Assembly (NCBI GenBank): GCA_009845645.1
Contig: VXZF01000635.1
Location: 1 to 6,143 of the forward strand
Direction of reading: 5' to 3'
DNA length: 6,143 bases
Source: Gemmatimonadota bacterium
Lineage (GTDB): Bacteria > Latescibacterota > UBA2968 > UBA8231
How positions within the stretch are numbered: the first letter of the stretch is position 1; each line of letters starts with the position of its first letter. The position numbers and the translations under genes are program-made. Under the pieces are notes generated by a model. That model made no database searches, was not told the origin of the DNA, and saw nothing but the letters and a program-made list of their open reading frames with translations. Positions 1 to 6,143 of this stretch are shown piece after piece.

Positions 1-1249
1 GATTAGCCGCTCGGGCCAAGAGTTCATCATCGAGGAAGTCGAGGTCTTTGGCGATGGCTTCGCGCCCACTGGCAGCTATCTCTCCGAAGTCATCGACCTC
101 GGCGAGGCGGCCAACTTTGGCCAAATCCGTCTGCAGACCCGCTTCGACCCCTTGACTAACGTGGTATTGCAGACGCGCACAGGCTCGGTGCCCGACCCCA
201 AAATTTACTATCGCAAAACCGATATCTTTGAAGGCGAGGATCGGCAGGAAGAACCCATCTTGCCGATAGGCTCACCCGAGGCGGTCGACGAGTACGACGA
301 TCTGACCTCGTCCGACAAGGGCGCGATCATCGACAACATCGACGAGTGGAGTCCCTGGTCGGCACCATACGAGGACTTCTTTGGCGATCTACTCTCGCCG
401 GGCAACCGCCGCTATGTCCAGTTCCGCCTGTTGTTTTCGTCCGAGGACGCGCGCCAGTCGGCCTTTGTCGATTCGCTTTCCTTTGATTATTCGACCCCGA
501 CGCTGGCCGAAGACCTGACGGCCGAAATCACTCCAGCGACGGTCACCCTCGGCGAGAGCAATACCTTCGACTACTACATTCGCTCGACTTTCGGCCCGGC
601 CAACGACGGATTCGACCGCGTGGAAATCCGCACGCCTTTCAAGGCAACGGTCAACAGTGTCGAGTTAGATGGGGTACCCGTATCCTTTACAGAGGAGGAC
701 GCAGAGGACGAGAACAGTCTGGCCATACAACTAAGCGATGACCGAGTAACCGAATCAGGCCAGCTTTTGCGCATCCGCTTCGAGGCCATGGTGACCGTCT
801 ATGGCACCACTTTTTTCGCCAAGGTCTTCGACAGTCAGACCGGAGAGCTCGGTCAAGACGTGGTGGCCGGAGACGCTACTCCCGAAGCCCAAGCCGACCG
901 CCTCTCCATCCAAGGCGCGTTGCGCCAAGAGCTCGTCCTCGAATTGAAGGCCGATCCGCCGGTATTTAGTCCCAACGGCGATGGAGTCAACGACAAACTC
1001 CAGGTGTCCTACATCTTGCTGCGCGCGCTCTCGCAGGTGCCCGCCGACCTAATCGTGTACGACCTCGCGGGCCGCCCAGTGCGGCACTTGCAAAAAAGCG
1101 GCGCGCTCAATGGGCCACAGCAAGTAACTTGGGATGGCTTAGACGAGAGCGGTTCTATTGTGCCACCCGGGCTCTACATTCTGCGGCTTTCAATTGATAC
1201 GGATACTGGCTCTGAAGACCGATCACTGCTGATAGGGCTGGCGTACTGA
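1..1249 (+). CDS. Secreted discoidin/FlgD-Ig-like surface protein, paralog A (5' end missing)
   Basis: The reading frame is open from base 2 to the TGA at 1247-1249, so the gene begins upstream; the in-frame TTG at 152 is internal, because clear homology to paralog C continues upstream of it. Of 415 visible residues, about 1-17 are the tail of a discoidin-like module ending in E-V-F-G-D-G. Residues 24-165 form the module starting S-E-V-I-D-L-G, with the WSPWSAPY box (W codon at 347) and a RRYVQF strand. Residues about 166-305 are a beta-rich domain containing GFDRV and a V-x-D-S...G-D-A end. Residues about 321-415 are a FlgD-Ig-like C-terminal domain with FSPNGDGVND (965-994), YDLAGRPV, WDGLD and VPPGLY, ending in LAY. 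No cysteine is seen. It is closest to paralog C, with nearly half of the C-terminal domain identical by eye. Export is inferred from the paralogs, since the signal peptide is outside the window. The role is probably surface binding or structural; no enzyme motif is seen. Confidence 0.9.
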   Translation, partial: ISRSGQEFIIEEVEVFGDGFAPTGSYLSEVIDLGEAANFGQIRLQTRFDPLTNVVLQTRTGSVPDPKIYYRKTDIFEGEDRQEEPILPIGSPEAVDEYDDLTSSDKGAIIDNIDEWSPWSAPYEDFFGDLLSPGNRRYVQFRLLFSSEDARQSAFVDSLSFDYSTPTLAEDLTAEITPATVTLGESNTFDYYIRSTFGPANDGFDRVEIRTPFKATVNSVELDGVPVSFTEEDAEDENSLAIQLSDDRVTESGQLLRIRFEAMVTVYGTTFFAKVFDSQTGELGQDVVAGDATPEAQADRLSIQGALRQELVLELKADPPVFSPNGDGVNDKLQVSYILLRALSQVPADLIVYDLAGRPVRHLQKSGALNGPQQVTWDGLDESGSIVPPGLYILRLSIDTDTGSEDRSLLIGLAY

Positions 1250-1284
1250 GAGCGCGGCTTATGTCCATCCCACTAGGGCATACT

Positions 1285-1290
1285 AAGGGA
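1285..1290 (+). promoter_or_regulatory. Ribosome binding site of paralog B
   Basis: AAGGGA lies 8 bases before the ATG at 1299. Together with the signal peptide that follows immediately, it supports this start. It sits in the 49-bp gap after paralog A; no promoter is apparent there, which fits co-transcription. Confidence 0.65.
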
Positions 1291-1298
1291 ACACGGCT

Positions 1299-3668
1299 AT
1301 GACAATCACTCGCGCACTATGCCTCGTTATCGTGTTGGGCAGTTTCGCCTTTGGCGAGCGCATCTCGTTTGACTCCCGATCCACTTGGCAAGAATGGGCG
1401 CACCCGGTCGGTGCCGTCGAACTACAAGCGACTGGCCGAATCCAACCCGTGCCCGTGCGCAAAAACATCGACGCCGTGCGCAATGCCGAGCACTTTGGCG
1501 GCGGCATCCGCAGCGTTGGCAGCAACGCCCGCGACGCGGGCCTCATCATGGATGGCGACCCGGCGACTAGCTGGTCGCCCGACCCGGCCGACGGCATTGA
1601 AAACGCCTATATCGAACTCGACTTGGGCCGCTTGGTGACGGCCTCCGAGATCGTCATCACTTTCGACAAATCCGCGCCGCCCTTTGAATTTTTCGACATT
1701 CTGCTGTCAAGCGGCGAGAAGTTCTTTACCAACGCACTGGTGCCCGTGGAAGGCACCTTGGGCTACGGCCTCTCCAAGGGTGTTGGCTTCAATGAGAGCC
1801 ATGAGCTCGTTCTTGATCCTCGCCAGCGCACCTTGGGCTTGAGCGCATCCGGCTCGGACGACATTGGCGGCGGCTTTGTCGATAGCACCGTCCGCGAGTT
1901 CAAGGAATCTTCGGGCCTAATCCGCATCGTTCGCATCGAGTTGTCCAAGTTCGTCGAGGGCGCTGGCCTAGCCGAGATTTCGGTCTCCACTATCGGCGAC
2001 AATATCTCCCTCGGTATCATTGAGCGCGGCGGCAACATCGAACTCATCACTGACTTGCAGGCCGTACTTTCCGGCGGCGAAAATATGGTGGACGGCGATA
2101 TTGTCACCAACTGGGGCATGCAGACTTATCACCAAACCCAGACCGGCTTCGACATCTTCAATCGCATCATCTTTGATCTAGGGGCCCATTACTGGATTGA
2201 CCAGATTCGCATCATCGGCGAACCGGCCGGTGCCCCATCGCGGATCCGCAGCCGCTACGCCAACTTTTTCTGGTACCAGCTTCTCGCATCCGACGGCTCG
2301 ATAGCCCCGGACGGCACCTTGAATTTTCACGAAATCGCCTTTGTTGACGACAGCCCGTTGAACGAGACGACTATCCGCAACTTCGACCATCAATTCGAGC
2401 TGCAGAAAATTCGCTACATCAAGCAGTACTTCCCTTCCTCCCGCCACGGCGGCCAGCGCACGGGCACCCATGGCTCCTACCGCCTCTTCGCCCTTATTAG
2501 CGAGTTCCAGATCTACGGCGAGGGCTTTCCCGCCGAGTTGCAGCTAACCTCGCCGATCCTCGACCTCGGCGCAGCCAAGGCCCTGACTTCGGTCGAGTGG
2601 GACGCCGATGTTCCACCCAGCACGCGTATCGAACTGCGTAGCCGCACCGGCAATGAAGTTGTCGAGAATATTCACTACTTCGACAAGAAGGGCAAAGAGA
2701 TCACTGAAAGGAAGTGGAACAAGACGCCCAAGAGCTTGCGTGGGCCAACTGAAACCACGATTTCCGTCGGCTCGGACTGGAGCGTCTGGAGTGATCCGTA
2801 CGTAACTTCCGGTGCGCTCTTTAACTCGCCCTCGCCACGCCGCTATGCCCAACTCGATCTGCGCCTGATTTCGGACGACCCCAACGCGGCACCGTCGATC
2901 AATGCCCTGCACTTGAATATGGAAAATCCCATTGCCCTCGAAACCCGTGCCGAGGTTTTCCCCAGCCAAGTCGAACCGGGTGTCAAAAAGGACTTTACAT
3001 ACTTTGTCCTGCCGATTTTTGGCGGGCGCTCGCAGGGCTTTGATCGCCTGACCATGACCGCGTCCGTGCCCGTTGACTTCACCAGTCTGACGTTGGGAGA
3101 CGAGCCAGTGGAGGTCGCAGTTACCCCAATCGCCGAGGGGTTTGTCGTCGATCTACCAACCACGGTTCGTCGCTCGGAGCTAATCGAGCTTTCGTTCAGC
3201 AGCACCATTTACCAAAACCAGACGCGTTTTGATCTTTTCCTCGGCAACAGCGACCTCGGCACCAACGTGCGCCAGCTCGTTGACCAAGGCGATGCCAGAG
3301 CCGATGTGCCGAGCGAATCCGTCTCTGTGCAATTGCCGATCAACGATCTCCTACTGGCCAATGTCGCCCTTTCGACGCGCGTGCTGACGCCCAATGGCGA
3401 TGGGATCGGCGACGAGCTAGGCATTGAATTCGACGCGCTCAAGTTGGTGACACCGCGGCCAATCCGAGTCCACATCTACGACTTGGCTGGGCGCGAAATG
3501 CGCGTCCTCGATAGCGGCGATGGGCTCGCTCGACGCCATCGCTTCACTTGGGACGGTCGCGATGACGCAGGTGTGCTCGTGAGACCGGGGACCTATCTAG
3601 TGCAGATTGAAATTGCTGGCGACTCCGAGACCGAGACGGTACAGCGGATCGTACCGGTGGCCTACTGA
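1299..3668 (+). CDS. Secreted protein with two discoidin-like modules and a FlgD-Ig-like C-terminus, paralog B
   Basis: Complete, 789 aa. The ATG at 1299 has AAGGGA 8 bases upstream and encodes a signal peptide (R5, hydrophobic 6-18, likely cleavage after A-F-G at 19). Residues 20-59 are a short N-terminal beta region shared with paralog C (W residues, then G-x-[IL]-x-P and N-I). Residues about 60-230 form a discoidin (F5/8 type C)-like module containing MDGDPATSW and IELDLG. Residues about 245-408 form a second, divergent one containing VDGDIVTNW and IFDLG, ending in FQIYGEGF. Residues 417-545 carry the SPILDLG start, the RSRTG motif, the WSVWSDPY box (W at 494) and RRYAQL. Residues 546-680 are the beta-rich domain with GFDRL. 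Residues about 695-789 are the FlgD-Ig-like domain: TPNGDGIGDE, YDLAGRE, WDGRD and RPGTY, ending in VAY. The only cysteine (C8) lies in the signal peptide and is too early for a lipobox. Discoidin modules usually bind glycans or surfaces; the ligand here is unknown. It is the most divergent of the three paralogs. Confidence 0.93.
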   Translation: MTITRALCLVIVLGSFAFGERISFDSRSTWQEWAHPVGAVELQATGRIQPVPVRKNIDAVRNAEHFGGGIRSVGSNARDAGLIMDGDPATSWSPDPADGIENAYIELDLGRLVTASEIVITFDKSAPPFEFFDILLSSGEKFFTNALVPVEGTLGYGLSKGVGFNESHELVLDPRQRTLGLSASGSDDIGGGFVDSTVREFKESSGLIRIVRIELSKFVEGAGLAEISVSTIGDNISLGIIERGGNIELITDLQAVLSGGENMVDGDIVTNWGMQTYHQTQTGFDIFNRIIFDLGAHYWIDQIRIIGEPAGAPSRIRSRYANFFWYQLLASDGSIAPDGTLNFHEIAFVDDSPLNETTIRNFDHQFELQKIRYIKQYFPSSRHGGQRTGTHGSYRLFALISEFQIYGEGFPAELQLTSPILDLGAAKALTSVEWDADVPPSTRIELRSRTGNEVVENIHYFDKKGKEITERKWNKTPKSLRGPTETTISVGSDWSVWSDPYVTSGALFNSPSPRRYAQLDLRLISDDPNAAPSINALHLNMENPIALETRAEVFPSQVEPGVKKDFTYFVLPIFGGRSQGFDRLTMTASVPVDFTSLTLGDEPVEVAVTPIAEGFVVDLPTTVRRSELIELSFSSTIYQNQTRFDLFLGNSDLGTNVRQLVDQGDARADVPSESVSVQLPINDLLLANVALSTRVLTPNGDGIGDELGIEFDALKLVTPRPIRVHIYDLAGREMRVLDSGDGLARRHRFTWDGRDDAGVLVRPGTYLVQIEIAGDSETETVQRIVPVAY

Positions 3669-3699
3669 GGGGGACTGCTTTTGCCCACCTTACAGCAAA

Positions 3700-3704
3700 A
3701 AGGA
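3700..3704 (+). promoter_or_regulatory. Ribosome binding site of paralog C
   Basis: AAGGA lies 6 bases before the ATG at 3711. It decides the start: the in-frame TTG at 3681 would add ten residues (MPTLQQKGIA) ahead of the signal peptide and has no comparable site. The ATG places a typical positively charged, hydrophobic leader exactly at the N-terminus. Confidence 0.7.
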
Positions 3705-3710
3705 ATTGCG

Positions 3711-5492
3711 ATGACCCGTGCTGCACTCGCATTAGCCTTCCTAGCGATGGGATATAGCACTCCGGCCGCGGCTGCGGAACGGCTCAAAATAGGCGGCGAT
3801 GGACTGGAGTGGGAGAGCAACTCGCTCATCTTCAATGCACTCGAAGTCACCGAAGATGGAGGCCTCTCGCCGCTGGAGGCCGACCCTGAAGAAAACATCC
3901 TGCCGCGTATCAAGGAACTCGGCGGCAGCGCGACCACCTCGGTGCGCACGGCTGCGGCGCGTTCCAATCAGATAATCAACGAACTTATCGACGGCTCCCA
4001 CACCACGGGTTGGCGCGTGTACACCAACCCCAACGGCGCTGAGCTTGAAGTCGATATGGGTGCCATTTTCGTCCTCCACCGCCTCTATTTTCGCCGCGGC
4101 GTCCTCAACGACGACGAGCGATCGCTGCGCGGCTACGAGTTCTATGCCAACGATGGCGATTCACTCAACTTCATCGGCGGCAATCCCGTGTACGCGCTCA
4201 TAGCACAAGACCGCTCGCACGGCCTGCCCGAGTTGGATCTGAGCTTTCCGCCGACCAAGGTGCGTTTTTTTAGGCTGCGCAGCACGGGCGAACGCGGCTT
4301 CCAGATGGGCGACCTCGAGGTGTTTGGCGTCGGCGTCACGCCCTTCGCCCAGTACATATCGCAAGTGATTGACCTAGGTGAAGCAGCCAACTTCGGGCCA
4401 GTCGATGTGTATGGCCGCATCGACGGTGCCGCGCAAGCCCAGTTCAGCACCAAAACCGGCTTCGTCGCCACGGACTCGCTTTACTTCCGCCAGACGGGCA
4501 TTCCCGGGGAATTGGAGGAAGTGGCCCTAGCGGATTTCGACCGCACGCTCGATCCATCGTACGCTGGCGTCGTCCTCGAAAACGACCGCGACTGGAGTGC
4601 GTGGTCTCCGCCCTACGCTGAGCTGCTCCAAGCCTCGATCAATTCGCCGGACAACCGGCGCTACCTCCAGTTCCAATTCAAGCTCCTGTCGGGCAGCTTG
4701 CTCGACAAAGCCGTCATCGACTCAGTGGTCTTCAACTACACGGTGCCGTCCCTCGCCGATTCGGTCATTGCCGAAATCAGTCCGGCCACGGCGATCCTCG
4801 GGCGGGAGAACGAATTTACCTATCACCTGCGCTCGGTCGTCTCGAGCGGCAATCGAGGCTTTGACACCGTGATCATCCACACTCCGTTTGCGGCCCGCGC
4901 CACGGGTGTGCGCGTCGATGGCGTCGAGATTGACAACTTCACCACGACATCCGATTTGGGCCGCTTACAGGTGAACTTTCCCGACCAACGCATCACCCGT
5001 AGCGGTCAAGAAGTCGCCGTGCGCTTTGCCAGTTTGGTCACCGTCTCCGGTACGGAATTTCGCGGCGAGGTCGCCGACAGCCAATCCGACGCGTTTCCGC
5101 AGCGAGTCGCTTTCGGCGATGCGGCAGAGGAAGCCGCCGACAACACGCTTGTCGTCAGTGCCCGTATCGACGACGAGCTTTTTACCGGCGTTGTGTTCTC
5201 GTCCGCGGTAATCACCCCCAATGGCGATGGCATCAATGACCAGATCACCCTCGACTACATTCTGCTCAAGGCGACCCACGAGGTCGAAGTCGAGGTCGTC
5301 GTGTACGACTTGAGCGGCCGGCCGGTGCATCGCCTTTACCAAGCCCGCGATCGCTCCGGCCCCAACCAAGTTAGTTGGGATGGCCGCGATGCCGACGGCG
5401 TGGTGCCACCCGGGATGTACTTGCTCCGCCTCAAAGCCGCTACCGACGCTGGCATCGCCACGCAAATGCGGAGCATTGCCGTAGTGTATTAA
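3711..5492 (+). CDS. Secreted discoidin/FlgD-Ig-like surface protein, paralog C
   Basis: Complete, 593 aa from the ATG at 3711, ending TAA. A signal peptide occupies residues 1-22 (R3, hydrophobic core, likely cleavage in the A-A-A-A run before E23). Residues 23-65 are the N-terminal beta region shared with paralog B. Residues about 72-207 form a discoidin (F5/8 type C)-like module: LIDGSHTTGW, then a VDMG strand, a LRGYEFYANDGD segment and the closing LEVFGVG. Residues 216-345 are the SQVIDLGEAANFG module with the WSAWSPPY box (W at 295) and RRYLQF. Residues 346-485 are the beta-rich domain (GFDTV, RITRSGQ, GDA). Residues 499-593 are the FlgD-Ig-like domain: ITPNGDGIND, YDLSGRPV, WDGRD and VPPGMY, ending in VVY. 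No cysteine and no catalytic motif are seen. The gene follows paralog B by 42 bp, so it is probably in the same operon. The family assignments rest on motif recognition; a role in surface binding or assembly is inferred. Confidence 0.93.
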   Translation: MTRAALALAFLAMGYSTPAAAAERLKIGGDGLEWESNSLIFNALEVTEDGGLSPLEADPEENILPRIKELGGSATTSVRTAAARSNQIINELIDGSHTTGWRVYTNPNGAELEVDMGAIFVLHRLYFRRGVLNDDERSLRGYEFYANDGDSLNFIGGNPVYALIAQDRSHGLPELDLSFPPTKVRFFRLRSTGERGFQMGDLEVFGVGVTPFAQYISQVIDLGEAANFGPVDVYGRIDGAAQAQFSTKTGFVATDSLYFRQTGIPGELEEVALADFDRTLDPSYAGVVLENDRDWSAWSPPYAELLQASINSPDNRRYLQFQFKLLSGSLLDKAVIDSVVFNYTVPSLADSVIAEISPATAILGRENEFTYHLRSVVSSGNRGFDTVIIHTPFAARATGVRVDGVEIDNFTTTSDLGRLQVNFPDQRITRSGQEVAVRFASLVTVSGTEFRGEVADSQSDAFPQRVAFGDAAEEAADNTLVVSARIDDELFTGVVFSSAVITPNGDGINDQITLDYILLKATHEVEVEVVVYDLSGRPVHRLYQARDRSGPNQVSWDGRDADGVVPPGMYLLRLKAATDAGIATQMRSIAVVY

Positions 5493-5497
5493 CACAG

Positions 5498-5547
5498 GGC
5501 CGGGCCATCTCGGCCACCGATCTTTTCTCCGCGCGGTTAAGCCGCGC
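5498..5547 (+). terminator. Two GC-rich hairpins between paralog C and gene 4 (possible weak terminator)
   Basis: The first hairpin pairs GGCCG (5498-5502) with CGGCC (5511-5515) across an 8-base loop and is followed after 5 bases by the T-rich TCTTTTCT (5521-5528). The second is a perfect 6-bp stem, GCGCGG (5531-5536) with CCGCGC (5542-5547), loop TTAAG, with no T-tract after it. The first stem is short and its T-tract is offset and interrupted, so termination would be inefficient. An mRNA-stabilising or processing role is equally possible. Confidence 0.35.
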
Positions 5548-5568
5548 CAAGCACAAGTGAACGCCTAA

Positions 5569-5574
5569 GGGAGG
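5569..5574 (+). promoter_or_regulatory. Ribosome binding site of gene 4
   Basis: GGGAGG, within the longer AAGGGAGGG at 5567-5575, ends 6 bases before the ATG at 5581. It is the strongest Shine-Dalgarno match in the window and fixes the start of gene 4. It suggests high translation of that gene. Confidence 0.8.
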
Positions 5575-5580
5575 GTTGTT

Positions 5581-6143
5581 ATGCGCAAAGTTATGTTCTG
5601 GGGGGTTGCCCTGCTGGTCCTAGCCGTTGCAGCGTCCAGCGTCCAAGCAGCAACCCCGGGGCGCGAGCGCGGCGCCACCTCGCAGGTTAGGATCGAGGGC
5701 TTTGACCCACTGATCCCGACCATGCGCAAGTGGTACGTGCCCCAAGATCTCTACTATATCTATAACTGGGGAGGCTACAAGTACACCAACTACGCCAAGG
5801 AACCGTATCAGCGCTATGTCAACACGCAGTTAGAAGGCACGGGCCAGTACGACATCTTCGGCAACTGGATCACCCGTGGCTGGCGCATTTACGAGTGGCG
5901 CCAGCAGCAGCCGCTGGCCTTTGGTAGCTCGGTCTTCAAAGACGGCCGCTTTGGCTCTTGGTTCCAAAACCTATTGGTGGCTGCGGATTCCAAGGGCCAG
6001 TACTACTCCGCTCTGACCGTCGGCGATTACATCCGCACGACCCTGACCCCGCTGACCTTCAGCCGCTCGCGCTTCAACGGCGTCCAATGGGACTTTGCGT
6101 CCGACAAGTACGAGGCCACCGTGCTGCTGTCGCGCGTCAATGA
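5581..6143 (+). CDS. Exported aromatic-rich protein of unknown function (3' end missing)
   Basis: The frame is open from the ATG at 5581 to the window end, giving 187 residues; the TGA formed by the last three bases is out of frame. The start has a strong GGGAGG site 6 bases upstream. Residues 1-23 are a signal peptide (R2, K3, hydrophobic 4-18, likely cleavage after V-Q-A). The mature part is rich in Tyr, Trp and Phe (for example WYVPQDLYYIYNWGGYKY at residues 51-68 and GWRIYEW at 100-106) and has no cysteine. Near the cut end, a segment with RFNGVQWDFAS is followed by an alternating, strand-like stretch (EATVLLSRVN). I recognise no family. The composition and leader suggest an envelope protein, perhaps the periplasmic N-terminus of a larger outer-membrane protein. 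It shares no motif with paralogs A-C in the visible part. Its position 88 bp behind them hints at a functional link, but the intervening hairpins leave co-transcription uncertain. Confidence 0.88.
   Translation, partial: MRKVMFWGVALLVLAVAASSVQAATPGRERGATSQVRIEGFDPLIPTMRKWYVPQDLYYIYNWGGYKYTNYAKEPYQRYVNTQLEGTGQYDIFGNWITRGWRIYEWRQQQPLAFGSSVFKDGRFGSWFQNLLVAADSKGQYYSALTVGDYIRTTLTPLTFSRSRFNGVQWDFASDKYEATVLLSRVN

Noticed and set aside
347..361. WSxWS as a true cytokine-receptor or thrombospondin-type motif
   Set aside because: The context lacks the cysteines of thrombospondin repeats and any fibronectin-like pairing typical of cytokine receptors; the likeness is probably coincidental.
152..1249. 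A complete gene starting at TTG 152
   Set aside because: The frame stays open to base 2, and the upstream codons encode the SEVIDLGEAANFG segment shared with paralog C, so the true start is outside the window.
1299..1355. Lipoprotein signal in paralog B because of C8
   Set aside because: The cysteine precedes most of the hydrophobic core rather than following it, so it cannot be a lipobox; A-F-G at 17-19 is a plausible ordinary signal peptidase site.
3681..3710. An N-terminal extension of paralog C from TTG 3681
   Set aside because: It would put ten non-hydrophobic residues before a normal signal peptide, and the AAGGA site is placed for the ATG at 3711.
4965..5495. A 176-codon open frame on the minus strand
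   Set aside because: It lies wholly antisense to the conserved C-terminal half of paralog C, has no recognisable domain, and is explained by GC-rich codon bias. The other minus-strand frames opposite paralogs A and B are rejected for the same reason.
5958..6143. Plus-strand open frame overlapping gene 4
   Set aside because: It is out of frame with the continuous reading frame from 5581, which has a strong ribosome binding site and signal peptide; this one has neither.

Overview
The window is a piece of one co-directional (+ strand) gene cluster from a GC-rich bacterium. It holds three tandem paralogous genes for large secreted surface-type proteins, then the start of a fourth exported protein. 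The first gene has lost its 5' end and the fourth its 3' end at the window edges. I see no RNA genes, transposases, CRISPR arrays, tRNAs or enzymes.

Layout: (1) 1-1249, C-terminal 415 residues of paralog A. (2) 1299-3668, paralog B, complete, 789 aa, signal peptide, two discoidin-like modules. (3) 3711-5492, paralog C, complete, 593 aa, signal peptide, one discoidin-like module. (4) 5581-6143, first 187 residues of an unrelated aromatic-rich exported protein. The gaps are 49, 42 and 88 bp, and each of the three visible starts has a Shine-Dalgarno-like sequence. The first three genes look like one transcriptional unit. The 88-bp gap holds two GC-rich hairpins and may partly insulate gene 4.

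A, B and C share one architecture: discoidin (F5/8 type C)-like binding module(s), then a module opening with S-x-[VI]-[IL]-D-L-G and carrying a W-S-x-W-S-x-P-Y box and an R-R-Y-x-Q strand, then a roughly 130-residue beta-rich domain, then a C-terminal FlgD-Ig-like domain. That last domain has P-N-G-D-G, Y-D-L-x-G-R and W-D-G-x-D motifs and ends in a terminal tyrosine. No catalytic domain is recognisable. The mature proteins, as far as visible, contain no cysteine. The simplest reading is an expanded family of secreted glycan- or surface-binding proteins that share a C-terminal domain, perhaps an export or anchoring signal.

Organism: the combination of FlgD-Ig-like C-termini, discoidin modules, good Shine-Dalgarno sites and a GC content near 58-60% (by eye) suits little-cultured phyla such as Latescibacterota or relatives of the FCB/Poribacteria type. 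This is inference from protein style; there is no marker gene in the window.
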